In this document: positions 25,353 to 33,031 of the stretch, piece after piece | Layout: every line of letters begins with the position of its first letter | Numbering within the stretch: the first letter of the stretch is position 1 | Assembly: GCF_016786355.1 (NCBI RefSeq) | Contig: NZ_JADWYX010000008.1 | Location: 1-46,502 of the forward strand | Direction: 5' to 3' | DNA length: 46,502 nucleotides | DNA from: Frankia sp. AgB1.9 | GTDB taxonomy: Bacteria > Actinomycetota > Actinomycetes > Frankiales > Frankiaceae | The notes under the pieces: generated by a model | What the model was told of the DNA's origin: nothing | Databases searched by the model: none | The model's input: only the letters and a program-made list of their open reading frames with translations | Position numbers and translations under genes: made by a program

Positions 25353-26702
25353 ATGACGGTCGAGCGGCTGACGGCGGGACAGGCGCGGCGGCTGGCGCTG
25401 GCGACGCAGGGATTCGCGCGGGCCAGGCCGGCGGCGGAGAAGCCGATCGACCGCCGGCAGTTGCGGTGGCTGTTCGACCGGGTGGGCGTCCTGCAGATCG
25501 ATTCGGTCAACGTCCTGAGTCGGTCGCACTACCTGCCGGGCTGGTCGCGGCTCGGCGGCTATTCGCGGCCGGCCCTCGACGACTACGTCCACCGCCATCG
25601 GCACGCCTACGAGTACTGGGCGCACGAGGCGTCGTTCGTGCCGATCGGCTGGGAGCCGCTGCTGCGCTGGCGGGCCGCGGGCGCGCTCGCCGGCGACGGG
25701 ATGTGGAAGGGGCTCGCCCACTTCGGCCGGGAGCGGTCGGACTACGTGGCCAAGGTGCTCGCCGAGGTCGAGGCCGGCGGTCCGGTGACCGCCTCCCAGC
25801 TGTCCGAGCCCGGGACCGGCCGGGGGTCATGGTGGGGCTGGGCCGACGGGAAACGGGCCCTGGAGTTCCTGTTCTGGACCGGCCAGGTGTGCGCCGCCGG
25901 CCGGCGCACGACGTTCGAACGGACCTACGACCTGCCCGACCGAGTCCTGCCGGCCGTCGTGCGGGCCACGCCCACCCCGGATCCGGCGGACGCGCACCGG
26001 GCCCTGCTGCTGCACGCCGCCGACCGGCTCGGCGTCGCGCTCGCCGCCGACCTGCGTGACTACTTCCGGCTGTCGGCCGCCGTCGTGCGGCCTCGGCTGG
26101 CCGAGCTGGTCGAGGCCGGCGACCTGGTCACGGTGACGGTCGACGGCTGGCCGGCACCCGCGTACCTGCGGCCGGGGCTGACCATCCCACGCCGCGTGGA
26201 CGCGGCCGCCCTGCTCTCGCCGTTCGACTCGCTGATCTGGGAACGTGCCCGGACCCGCCGGCTGTTCGGCATGGAGGTCAAGCTCGAGGTCTACACACCC
26301 GCGCAGGACCGGCGCTACGGCTACTACGTGCTGCCGTTCCTGCTCGGCGACCGGCTGGTGGCCCGGGTCGACCTCAAGGCGGACCGGGCCGCCGGCGTCC
26401 TGCGAGCGCAGGCCGCCTGGCTGGAACCGGCGGAGCACCAGCCGGACGCCCTGACCAGGGCGGCCGCCAAGGCCCTTCCCGGACCCGGCGTCGTCGCCGC
26501 GGCGTTGGCCACCGAGCTGACCGGCATGTCCCGATGGCTCGGCCTAGGTCCGGTCGAGGTGGCGCCACGCGGAACGCTTGCCGCCGACCTGACCCGCGCC
26601 CTCGCCGCCCGGGAGATCCTGGACCCGGCACCCGTACCAGGCATCCCACTGCCGACGCCCGCACCGCAGCTGGGCCCGGAACTCTCCACGCAAGCCCGCT
26701 GA
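25353..26702 (+). CDS. YcaQ/AlkX-type winged-helix DNA glycosylase (HTH_42)
   Basis: The 449-residue protein matches the HTH_42 family to which E. coli YcaQ (AlkX) and Streptomyces AlkZ belong, monofunctional glycosylases that excise bulky N-alkyl adducts and unhook interstrand crosslinks. The N-terminal VGVLQIDSVNVLSRSHYLP contains Gln-Ile-Asp, the Q-x-D form described for the YcaQ/AlkX subgroup rather than the Q-x-Q of self-resistance AlkZ. HEASFVP and SPFDSLIWERAR are further family blocks, with tandem winged-helix segments between. The Pro-rich C-terminus is extra. A housekeeping crosslink-repair role is most likely. It sits 20 bases after the FUSC gene. The ATG is read from family alignment; the ribosome-binding site is weak. 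Confidence 0.85.
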   Translation: MTVERLTAGQARRLALATQGFARARPAAEKPIDRRQLRWLFDRVGVLQIDSVNVLSRSHYLPGWSRLGGYSRPALDDYVHRHRHAYEYWAHEASFVPIGWEPLLRWRAAGALAGDGMWKGLAHFGRERSDYVAKVLAEVEAGGPVTASQLSEPGTGRGSWWGWADGKRALEFLFWTGQVCAAGRRTTFERTYDLPDRVLPAVVRATPTPDPADAHRALLLHAADRLGVALAADLRDYFRLSAAVVRPRLAELVEAGDLVTVTVDGWPAPAYLRPGLTIPRRVDAAALLSPFDSLIWERARTRRLFGMEVKLEVYTPAQDRRYGYYVLPFLLGDRLVARVDLKADRAAGVLRAQAAWLEPAEHQPDALTRAAAKALPGPGVVAAALATELTGMSRWLGLGPVEVAPRGTLAADLTRALAAREILDPAPVPGIPLPTPAPQLGPELSTQAR

Positions 26703-26737
26703 CGGCGCCCCGGCCCGGCCCCGGCCCGGTCGCGGCG

Positions 26738-26755
26738 CGCGTTCCGTGGAACGCG
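26738..26755. terminator. Perfect 8-bp palindrome after the glycosylase gene
   Basis: CGCGTTCC and GGAACGCG are separated by GT, 35 bases past the glycosylase stop. A second inverted repeat (GGATTTTGGGT/ACCCCAAATCC, one mismatch) lies at 26842-26873. Either may act as terminator; neither has a T-run. Confidence 0.45.
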
Positions 26756-26942
26756 AAGATCCACCCCTGGTCCGGCGCGGCCACATCGCAGTCACCGCGG
26801 CTGGGCCGAGGGCCGGCTGACCCCGCCGTGCGTTTTCGGGTGGATTTTGGGTCGCCCTGGCTACCCCAAATCCCCCCGATCATGGTCGGAGGACCTGGCC
26901 GGAGCCTCGGCGCTCGGCGGAGGGGGCGATGCTTGCTAGTGG

Positions 26943-27060
26943 TCAGCCCAGATGGGCGGCGGCGAGGCGGCCGAGGCTTTGCCCGATGGTCGCGGCGGTG
27001 TCGTGGCCGGTGTAGGTGGAGACCCGGATCACGAGGTGGCCGAGTCGCACCCCGCGCCAA
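26943..27060 (-). pseudogene. C-terminal remnant of an unrecognised gene
   Basis: Reading leftward, an open stretch ends ...HLVIRVSTYTGHD...SLGRLAAAHLG and stop. It has natural protein-like composition unlike the Arg-rich shadow frames, but no start belongs to it. Immediately upstream in another frame lies a lipoprotein-like signal (GLASVLAIGALVAVLGAGC, ~27045-27125) that stops two or three residues after CDSA. The two pieces look like deletion or frameshift debris. Identity unknown. Confidence 0.35.
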
Positions 27061-27206
27061 GGACCGCGACCAACGCCCCGATCGCCAGGACCGAGGCGAG
27101 CCCTGGTCCGCGCTGATCCATTCGATCATTGTCGTCGCGGATCGGCCCGACGGAAGAGCGTTTCTCCATGCCCGAGGCAGAATCCTGAGATCGATCAAGA
27201 GAGCGG

Positions 27207-27431
27207 TTACATGGCCGCGCGCCGGCCTGCCTCGTCGGCAAGTGAGATCGCGAGCAACCGGGTCAGGGCGGGCGTGTCCTGGGCGTCGAGCATGGCGAGG
27301 TACGCGGGTCGCTGGGCGACCTGAATGATCGCCGGGAACCCGAATCGGCGAATGGTCTGGTAGGCGATGATCGCGCGGCCGGTGCGGCCATTTCCGTCGG
27401 AGAACGGATGGGTGCGTTCGAATTGTGGCAA
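27207..27431 (-). pseudogene. Fic-domain fragment (HPFSDGNGRTGR)
   Basis: The 74-codon frame begins PQFERTHPFSDGNGRTGRA, an intact Fic active-site motif HxFx(D/E)GNGRxxR used by AMP-transferring Fic enzymes, and continues with a plausible Fic C-terminal helix region ending at a stop. The upstream half of the domain is missing: a TGA lies about a dozen codons before the motif, and neighbouring frames only show scattered protein-like pieces such as RRDLAGAHHRFDDP. I therefore call it a truncated relic, possibly of a Fic toxin or Fic/Doc-type gene. The surrounding kilobase has no intact gene. Confidence 0.6.
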
Positions 27432-27648
27432 CAGGTGTCGTCTTCAGACCCACGGAAGAGGACGAGCGGATCATCAAAGCGGTGATGCGCCCCAGCGAGG
27501 TCCCGGCGGACTGCGGGCAGGCTCGACCACCACGAGTCCATCGCCGCTGCGCGGTCGCCGCAGCCGCAGGTCGGACGTGGGTCGCAGACCGGATTTTGCG
27601 TGCCTGGTGGCGTTCCCGACGAGGTCTGCCCGCTCCGGGTCTTGATCA

Positions 27649-27723
27649 TGATCGCGAGTTCGGCCCTCAAATGGTCGCGGTCGGGCCCGATTCACGACCA
27701 CCCGAGGGCGAAAACGGCGATCA
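27649..27723. repeat. 75-nt hairpin repeat, copy 2
   Basis: Same architecture and length as the element at 14636-14710: 31-base arms (TGATCGC... and ...GCGATCA), 13-base loop. The right arm matches copy 1 at 27 of 31 positions, the left at 24 of 31. It lies in the degraded zone downstream of the leftward LppP/LprE-like gene. Confidence 0.78.
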
Positions 27724-27755
27724 CCGCGCAGGGGTCACGCGGGAATGGCTGCGAC

Positions 27756-28325
27756 TCACCGCCTGCTCAGGGGTGCGTTCCAGTCGGCGGACGGCAGGGG
27801 GTCGGCCGTGACGACTCGGCCGCCCAGCCACTCGAACCGCACCGTCGTGGCGCCGCCGGTGGGGCAGCACATCGGGTCGTCGGGGCGGTAGAGCTGGTAC
27901 TGCAGCGCGACGGTGTCGTTGGTCGACCACACCCAGGAGGTGGACGCGCTCGCAATGCCTGCGTCGACGCCCACGTAGCGGCCGTCGTGGAAGAGGAAGG
28001 CCTGCTGCGGGTGACCGTCGGCTGAGCCGGTCAGTATGCCGATAATCACACTGAGGCTTCGACCGGGGTCGTAGCCGGACGTGTCGGCAGGTGTGTAGCC
28101 CGCCGCCTTGACCGCCCCGACGGCGAGGTTCAACCCGCCAGCCGGCGAACGGCCGGTGGCCGGCGGACTCGGAGCGCCGATGGCGACGCCGGGACCGGCG
28201 ATCCAGGCGAGTCCACACAGCGCCAGCCCGCAGACCACCTGCCTGCCGCGGGACCGACGTCCAGCGGTCTCATAGCCGGCGCGACGGCCTCGTCGGGCCA
28301 GGTCTCGAATCACGGGTTTGGCCAT
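27756..28325 (-). CDS. LppP/LprE-like exported protein
   Basis: The 189-residue protein has a basic N-terminus, a hydrophobic signal segment (VVCGLALCGLAWIAGPGVAIGA) and a domain matching the LppP/LprE family: GYDPGRSLSVIIG, QAFLFHDGRYVGVD, DTVALQYQLYRPDDPMCCPTGG, TTVRFEWLG. Family members are cell-envelope proteins of mycobacteria and relatives with unknown biochemical role. No lipobox cysteine follows the signal segment, so it is probably secreted or retained in the wall rather than lipidated. ATG 28325 has GGAGG six bases upstream, making it clearly the start although the frame is open to 28466. Confidence 0.78.
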   Translation of the reverse strand: MAKPVIRDLARRGRRAGYETAGRRSRGRQVVCGLALCGLAWIAGPGVAIGAPSPPATGRSPAGGLNLAVGAVKAAGYTPADTSGYDPGRSLSVIIGILTGSADGHPQQAFLFHDGRYVGVDAGIASASTSWVWSTNDTVALQYQLYRPDDPMCCPTGGATTVRFEWLGGRVVTADPLPSADWNAPLSRR

Positions 28326-28603
28326 GGTCCGCCTCCTGCCGGAGTGGGGTGCCCGGTCCTGGCTGGCGGAGTCGCCCGCTGGCCGGGTCGCGCCGACGGC
28401 TGGGCCTCGCGGCCCCGAAAGCAGGGGCAGGTCCGCAGCGCTCGCGAGGCAGGTACCCCAGGGCACCTGGCGTCATCCAGTAAACGGGCGCCTGGTCCCG
28501 TGTGCGGCTCTTCGCTCCGCCCGGTTTCGCCGGTCTGCCGGGCGGTGTCGGCCTGGCGACGGGAGGGGAGCAGCGTCACGCGGCACCTGCGGCCCATCCG
28601 CGA

Positions 28604-28622
28604 TAGGGTTAAGTGAACCTAA
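28604..28622 (+). promoter_or_regulatory. Iron-box-like operator (DtxR/IdeR type)
   Basis: TAGGGTTAAGTGAACCTAA is a 19-bp imperfect palindrome agreeing at 14 of 19 positions with the DtxR/IdeR consensus TTAGGTTAGGCTAACCTAA. It lies about 180 bases upstream of the sucrase/ferredoxin-like gene, a plausible iron-responsive target. Confidence 0.5.
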
Positions 28623-28719
28623 CTTGATGTACCTGCTGATGTGCTTCGTGCGGAGGTGTCGGAGTGGCCGCTGTCCCTGAGCCGCGACGCTTGCATGCGT
28701 TCGGCGCCGTGTCCACAGA

Positions 28720-28755
28720 TGTCTTCAGGACCGCGACTGTCTTCAGGACCGCGAC
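28720..28755. repeat. Perfect 18-bp tandem duplication
   Basis: TGTCTTCAGGACCGCGAC occurs twice head to tail (28720-28737, 28738-28755) between the iron-box-like site and the sucrase/ferredoxin-like start. The exact identity suggests a recent duplication. Confidence 0.85.
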
Positions 28756-28803
28756 CGCGTCGACCGGGTGCTCGGGCGCGCCCGGCGTCGAACAGGCGAG
28801 CCG

Positions 28804-29658
28804 ATGACCCAGCCTAACGAGGTCGCCCCGCATCACTCCACGCGCTGCGGTGCCCAGTCCCGGTCGGCCGCCGAGGACATCAGGGGAACCGTGCCGGATG
28901 TCGGGGCGTACTGCTTCCTCCCGGCCGCGGGGCCGTGGCCGCACCAGGTCCCGCCGGCCGACCCGGGTCTCTTCCCCGAGCTACCCGGCGCCAGAACGCA
29001 GCTTTACCGCCCGTACCCGGGCCAGCCGACCAACGAGCCGGCGTTCTTCTGGGACACGACCCGGCGGCGGATCTACCGCGCGTCGCGGGGTGGCTGGCAG
29101 GCTGCCGGCCCCAGGGAGTGGTTTCTCGGCGTCTGCGTGCACGGCCGGCACGACACCTGCTGCGGCCTGCGTGGCGGTGGCTTCCTGCGCCGGGTCAAGA
29201 CCCTCGCCCCTGAGGCCCCCGTCTACGGCGTGAGCCACCTCGGCGGGGACCGGTTCTCCGCGACCGCGATCCTGCTGCCCGGTGGGTACCTGCTCGGCCG
29301 GCTGGACGAGCTGGACGACGAACAGGTCCATGACCTGGTCGAGCACGGCCTCCTGCCGCTCGGCCACGTGCGCGGTCGGCTCGGGTCGACCCAGGCCGAG
29401 TCCGTGGCCGAGATCTGGTACCGGGAGCTGTTCGGGCACCGCGATCCGCTGACGCCGCCCACGACCACCGTCGTCAGCGTGCCCGGCGACCGGGGCTGGT
29501 CCGAGGTGGTGGTCGAGGCGCACGAAGGCAGGTGGCGGCTGGCGATCTCGCGCGAGCAGCGCGGCGAGCGGCCGATCCAGTACACCTGTGCCGCCCCGCT
29601 CAGCCGTCCCGTCTACGGCTGGGAGGTCGACGTTCTCGAGGAGGCCAGGGCCGCCTGA
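28804..29658 (+). CDS. Sucrase/ferredoxin-like protein (thioredoxin-fold [2Fe-2S])
   Basis: The 284-residue protein matches the Suc_Fer-like family. An N-terminal domain (RCGAQSRSAAEDIRGT) precedes a thioredoxin-like ferredoxin segment with VCVHGRHDTCCGLRG and VSHLGGDRFSATAILLPGGYLLG; the Cys residues of the first segment and the His of the second are the family's likely [2Fe-2S] ligands. Actinobacterial members often accompany siderophore or iron genes, which fits the iron-box-like palindrome upstream. ATG 28804 fits the family length; GTG 28768 is possible, and the ribosome-binding site is weak. It converges on the JmjC gene with 34 bases between stops. Confidence 0.8.
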   Translation: MTQPNEVAPHHSTRCGAQSRSAAEDIRGTVPDVGAYCFLPAAGPWPHQVPPADPGLFPELPGARTQLYRPYPGQPTNEPAFFWDTTRRRIYRASRGGWQAAGPREWFLGVCVHGRHDTCCGLRGGGFLRRVKTLAPEAPVYGVSHLGGDRFSATAILLPGGYLLGRLDELDDEQVHDLVEHGLLPLGHVRGRLGSTQAESVAEIWYRELFGHRDPLTPPTTTVVSVPGDRGWSEVVVEAHEGRWRLAISREQRGERPIQYTCAAPLSRPVYGWEVDVLEEARAA

Positions 29659-29692
29659 GCCGCCGCATCGACAAGCGGTCGCGGCGGCCGGC

Positions 29693-30940
29693 TCAGCCCA
29701 GCTTCCAGGGTGTCCCGCCGGTGACGAGACCGGCGTAGCCGGCGGCCAGCTCGGGGGTCAGCCCGACACAGATCCCCTCCCGGACGAAGACGCGCGCGAG
29801 CGGCCGGACGTCGAAACCGACCCGGGCCTCGGCGGCCGCCAGGTCGACGGGGCAGCCACTGAGTAGCAGCTCGATGGCGGCCGCGGCCCGGTCGCGAACG
29901 GTGATCTTCCTACCGCCCGCGAAGACCACCAGCTGGCCCTCGGACCGCTCCACGTGGGGGGCGAACTCGGTGACACAGACGACGACCTCGGGCTCGTGCG
30001 CCGAGGGCAGCGTCGGCGCGTGCCGGGCCGGCGGCCGGGTGCGTTCCCGCGCGGTCAGGAACACCTCCGGCGGCAGCGAGCGCACCAGCTCGATCGCCGC
30101 CTCCTGCAGACGCACGCGTTCGGCCTCCCGGTCGGCGGACGACCTGGTGAGGTCCGTGCGGAAGAGCTCCTGCTCCCGGGCCTGGTCGGCGATCCAGGTC
30201 AGCCAGTCCACCCCGGTCCGCCGGGTGAAGCCGAAGGTGAGGTGCAGGCTGACCGGGTCGTCATGCTCGACCCGGGTCGCCTGGTGCCAGTAGCCGCGGG
30301 GGATGTGCAGTACCTCGCCGGCGCGCAGCACTCCCTGCCAGACGGACTCGGAGCTGGCCACCTCGTTCGGCACGGCGTCGCGGAACATCGGCGCGGACCG
30401 GGTGCTGCCGCGGACGTCCCAGTTCTTCTCGCCGGCCAGCTGGACGATGAGGACGTCGTGGTCGTCCCAGTGCAGTGGGAAGCCGTCGGCCGACCTGGTC
30501 GTCAGGTAGGCGTTCGTCTGCACGAGCTCACCCGACCACCAGCGCAGCGCGCGGGTGGCGACCTCGACGATCGGGTCGAACGTCTCAAGCCCGTCCAGTA
30601 CGAGGGTCACGCCCGCGTCCAGCAGTGCTGTCACGGATGTCGGGTCCAGCGTGCGGACAGAGGGGCGCCGCCGGTTTTCCTGAACCCGCAGATATTCGGA
30701 AGGATGAAGCTCCCGGCTGTCCTGGAAAAGGCGCAGCCGGGGCGGCTCCACGAATCGACGGGTGACTATGTCCAATATTTTGGACGGAGTCACAATTCTT
30801 TCGACCAATGACTGATCGGCGAACCGTCCGGTCGCGAACTCCCGGCCTAGCGGAGTCCCGTCTGGCCAACCCAGCGCGCCCTCAATTTCGCGAACGAGCA
30901 GGTGGTCCAGTGCCTGTGACCCGCGATCCAAATTAGTCAA
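29693..30940 (-). CDS. JmjC/Cupin_4 2-oxoglutarate oxygenase
   Basis: The 415-residue protein has a JmjC double-stranded beta-helix with iron ligands His157-x-Asp159 (PLHWDDHDVLIVQLAGEKNW) and His219 (IPRGYWHQA), a helical middle segment, and a C-terminal winged-helix-like region (GRKITVRDRAAAAIELLLSG). This is the plan of YcfD/ROXA-type ribosomal oxygenases, which hydroxylate a protein side chain, but such cupins also occur in peptide-tailoring loci. The start is TTG 30940, 32 bases after the stop of a 38-codon ORF in the same direction; no strong ribosome-binding site precedes it, so expression may depend on the small ORF. The substrate is unknown; the adjacent peptide is the obvious candidate. 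Confidence 0.82.
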   Translation of the reverse strand: MTNLDRGSQALDHLLVREIEGALGWPDGTPLGREFATGRFADQSLVERIVTPSKILDIVTRRFVEPPRLRLFQDSRELHPSEYLRVQENRRRPSVRTLDPTSVTALLDAGVTLVLDGLETFDPIVEVATRALRWWSGELVQTNAYLTTRSADGFPLHWDDHDVLIVQLAGEKNWDVRGSTRSAPMFRDAVPNEVASSESVWQGVLRAGEVLHIPRGYWHQATRVEHDDPVSLHLTFGFTRRTGVDWLTWIADQAREQELFRTDLTRSSADREAERVRLQEAAIELVRSLPPEVFLTARERTRPPARHAPTLPSAHEPEVVVCVTEFAPHVERSEGQLVVFAGGRKITVRDRAAAAIELLLSGCPVDLAAAEARVGFDVRPLARVFVREGICVGLTPELAAGYAGLVTGGTPWKLG

Positions 30941-30972
30941 CTCTGGTTAGTGGCTGGCCTATTCTCGCGAAC

Positions 30973-31089
30973 TCAGCCGTCGCTGCCGTCGGGGTCCGCC
31001 CGCTCGGCGTCGTAGCGGTCCCGTACATCGTCGAGAATTTCGACGGAGACCACGAGATCGTCATCGTTGGAGTGCGCACAAGGGTTCAC
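30973..31089 (-). CDS. 38-aa acidic small protein, candidate modified-peptide precursor
   Basis: A GTG at 31089 with GGGAGGG five bases upstream opens a 38-residue peptide, MNPCAHSN followed by DDDLVVSVEILDDVRDRYDA and a short acidic tail ending DGSDG. A TATCAT/TTGCGC promoter-like pair lies ~55 bases upstream. It precedes the JmjC oxygenase by 32 bases on the same strand. The hydrophobic/acidic patch DDLVVSVEIL loosely recalls leader segments of actinobacterial FxLD-type precursors, but there is no Ser/Thr/Cys-rich core, so the resemblance may be chance. Alternatives are a translational-coupling leader or an unrelated small protein. It is not recognised as a member of any family. Confidence 0.5.
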   Translation of the reverse strand: MNPCAHSNDDDLVVSVEILDDVRDRYDAERADPDGSDG

Positions 31090-31143
31090 TGAAGCCCTCC
31101 CACCGATAGTCGCGCGCCTTTGGTGTGGGCGCGTCGCATCAAA

Positions 31144-31173
31144 ATGATAGAGGCCGTAAACCCATTGGCGCAA
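31144..31173 (-). promoter_or_regulatory. Putative promoter of small ORF-JmjC operon
   Basis: On the minus strand TTGCGC (31173-31168) and TATCAT (31149-31144) are 18 bases apart; the -10 matches TATAAT in five of six bases. It would start a transcript about 50 bases before the small ORF. The surrounding sequence is unusually AT-rich for this window. Confidence 0.45.
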
Positions 31174-31464
31174 CCAGCCCGTGGCGACGAATTCCACGCC
31201 GGGCGAAAGCCGGACGGCGCGGACCGCCGCCCGCCGTCGGCGCACGGTATGCCCGTGTCGCCCCGTACGGTGGGGAACGGCCGGCGTACCCGCAGGTCAG
31301 CCGACCGTCGGCGCGCGGGGCGCGGCCCGGACCGCCGTGCGCGGGTGCCCGCCGGGCCCGCGGTCGTGCCGCCGTCGCTTGCGGGGTGGGAGCGCCGGCG
31401 GCGGTGTGGTTGGCGTCGCGACGGTGGTCGGCGGCGAGTGGTGGGTGGCGAGGAGAGGCTCGGG

Positions 31465-33024
31465 ATGGCGATGACCGACACGGCGGCGCAGGCGGAACCC
31501 GGCCCCGGACCGGGGGACGGGGCGCCGGGGCCGATCGGAGCCCGCGGGCCCGGGTGGGCGGTCCTCGTCGTCTGTTGCCTGGCCCAGTTCATGGTCGTGC
31601 TGGACGTCTCGATCGTGAACGTCGCGATGCCGTCGATGCAGAGCGAGCTCGGGCTCTCGCCGAGCGGCCTGCAGTGGGTGGCCAACGCCTACACCCTCGC
31701 GTTCGCCGGGCTCCTGCTGTTCGGCGGCCGGGCCGGGGACCTGTTCGGCCGGCGCCTCGTGCTGATCGTGGGCCTGGTGCTGTTCACGGGGGCGAGCCTG
31801 GTCGGCGGCCTGTCGCAGGGCCCGGCGACGCTGATCCTCGCCCGCGCGGCGCAGGGAGTGGGCGCCGCGGTACTGACACCGGCCACGCTGAGCCTGCTGA
31901 CGACGTCGTTCACCGAGGCGCGGGAGCGGGCCAGGGCGATCGGCCTGTGGGGCGCCACGGCGGCGGGCGGCGGTGCGTGCGGCGCCTTCATCGGCGGCGT
32001 GCTGACCGACCTGGCCAACTGGCGCTGGGTGCTCTTCGTCAACGTCCCGATCGGCGTGCTGCTGCTGGTCGGTGCGAGGACCGTGCTCGCCGAGTCGCGC
32101 GGCCAGGTCAGCCGGCTGCGCGACCTGGACGTGCCGGGCACCCTGCTCGTCACCGCCGGGCTGGGCGTGCTGGTCTTCGGGATCGTGCATGCCGAGAACC
32201 ACCCGTGGGGATCGGCCGGGACGGCCGGCTGCCTGGCCGGCGGGGCGGTGCTGCTGGCGGCGTTCGTCGCGGTCGAGGCGCGCGGCGCGAACCCGCTGGT
32301 GCCACTGTCGATCTTCCGGATGCGCGCGCTCGCGGTCGCGAACGTCGTGGTGCTGTTCCTCGGCGCGGCGACGTTCGCGCTGTTCTACTTCCTGACGCTG
32401 TTCCTCCAGGATGTGCGGGGGATGAGCCCGCTGGCCGGTGGAACCGCCCTGCTCGTGATCCCAGTCATGATCATCACCGGCTCGCAGATCGCCTCCCGGC
32501 TGGTCGGCCGGGTCGGCGCCCGGCCGCTGATCCTCGCCGGCTCCCTGGTCGGTACCGCCGGTTTCGGCTGGCTCACCCAGATCTCGGCGGACGGCTCCTA
32601 CTGGACGCAGGTGCTCGGCCCCGGGCTGCTGATCGGCCTGGGCGCCGGCACCAACATGGTCGCGACCACCAGCGCCGCCACGACCGGCGTCCCGGGGCGG
32701 CTGGCGGGGCTGGCCTCCGGCCTGGTCAACACCGGCCGCCAGATGGGCGCCGCGATCGGGCTCGCCGTGCTCACAACGGTCGCCGCGAGCCGGACGGCGT
32801 CGCTGCGTTCCCACGGTGTGGCCGGTCCCGTCGCGCTGACCTCCGGCTATGCCCGCGGCATCGCGGTCGCCGCGGGCCTGATGGTCGCAGCCGGGCTGCT
32901 CGCCCTCGCCCTGCCGCGTCGCGCCGCCACACCGCGGGTCGTCGTCACCCCGTCGGTCGACACTGCGTCGCTCGACACCCCGTCGGCCGCCGCCGACGCC
33001 ACTCTCGCCGCCGAGGCGGGCTGA
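31465..33024 (+). CDS. EmrB/QacA (DHA2) family MFS efflux transporter
   Basis: The 519-residue protein has 14 predicted helices with DHA2 motifs: DVSIVNVAMPSMQ in TM1 (motif D1), the loop GGRAGDLFGRRLVL (motif A) and GLWGATAAGGGACGAFIGG (motif C of drug/H+ antiporters). It would export drugs, antibiotics or other amphipathic compounds using the proton gradient. ATG 31465 follows GAGGAGAGG by six bases, an excellent site; the reading frame upstream is a shadow. It is divergent from the small ORF-JmjC pair across 375 bases, so shared regulation or export of that system's product is possible but unproven. No TetR or MarR regulator is adjacent. Confidence 0.9.
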   Translation: MAMTDTAAQAEPGPGPGDGAPGPIGARGPGWAVLVVCCLAQFMVVLDVSIVNVAMPSMQSELGLSPSGLQWVANAYTLAFAGLLLFGGRAGDLFGRRLVLIVGLVLFTGASLVGGLSQGPATLILARAAQGVGAAVLTPATLSLLTTSFTEARERARAIGLWGATAAGGGACGAFIGGVLTDLANWRWVLFVNVPIGVLLLVGARTVLAESRGQVSRLRDLDVPGTLLVTAGLGVLVFGIVHAENHPWGSAGTAGCLAGGAVLLAAFVAVEARGANPLVPLSIFRMRALAVANVVVLFLGAATFALFYFLTLFLQDVRGMSPLAGGTALLVIPVMIITGSQIASRLVGRVGARPLILAGSLVGTAGFGWLTQISADGSYWTQVLGPGLLIGLGAGTNMVATTSAATTGVPGRLAGLASGLVNTGRQMGAAIGLAVLTTVAASRTASLRSHGVAGPVALTSGYARGIAVAAGLMVAAGLLALALPRRAATPRVVVTPSVDTASLDTPSAAADATLAAEAG

Positions 33025-33031
33025 GCGCCGG

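Larger units (their letters stand above)
26703..27755. other. Degraded region without intact genes
   Basis: About 1 kb between the glycosylase and the LppP/LprE-like gene holds only gene remnants (Fic fragment, signal-peptide-like start, an orphan C-terminus), two short inverted repeats and one 75-nt hairpin element. No transposase or intact integrase is visible. It is a likely deletion or insertion scar. Confidence 0.55.

Noticed and set aside
26842..26873. Inverted repeat thought to be a third copy of the 75-nt hairpin
   Set aside because: Only an 11-bp stem, different ends and loop length; it shares no more than short GC-rich words with the two real copies.
28650..28715. Sequence resembling the 5' half of a tRNA-Ser (GGAGGTGTCGGAGTGG)
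   Set aside because: The D-arm-like string is followed by no proper 7-base anticodon loop, variable arm, T-arm or matching acceptor strand. Probably chance; at most an old attachment-site remnant.
30973..31245. Longer 90-residue version of the small ORF before the JmjC gene
   Set aside because: The upstream extension is Arg-rich, crosses the promoter-like sequence and lacks a ribosome-binding site; the GTG at 31089 with GGGAGGG is far better.
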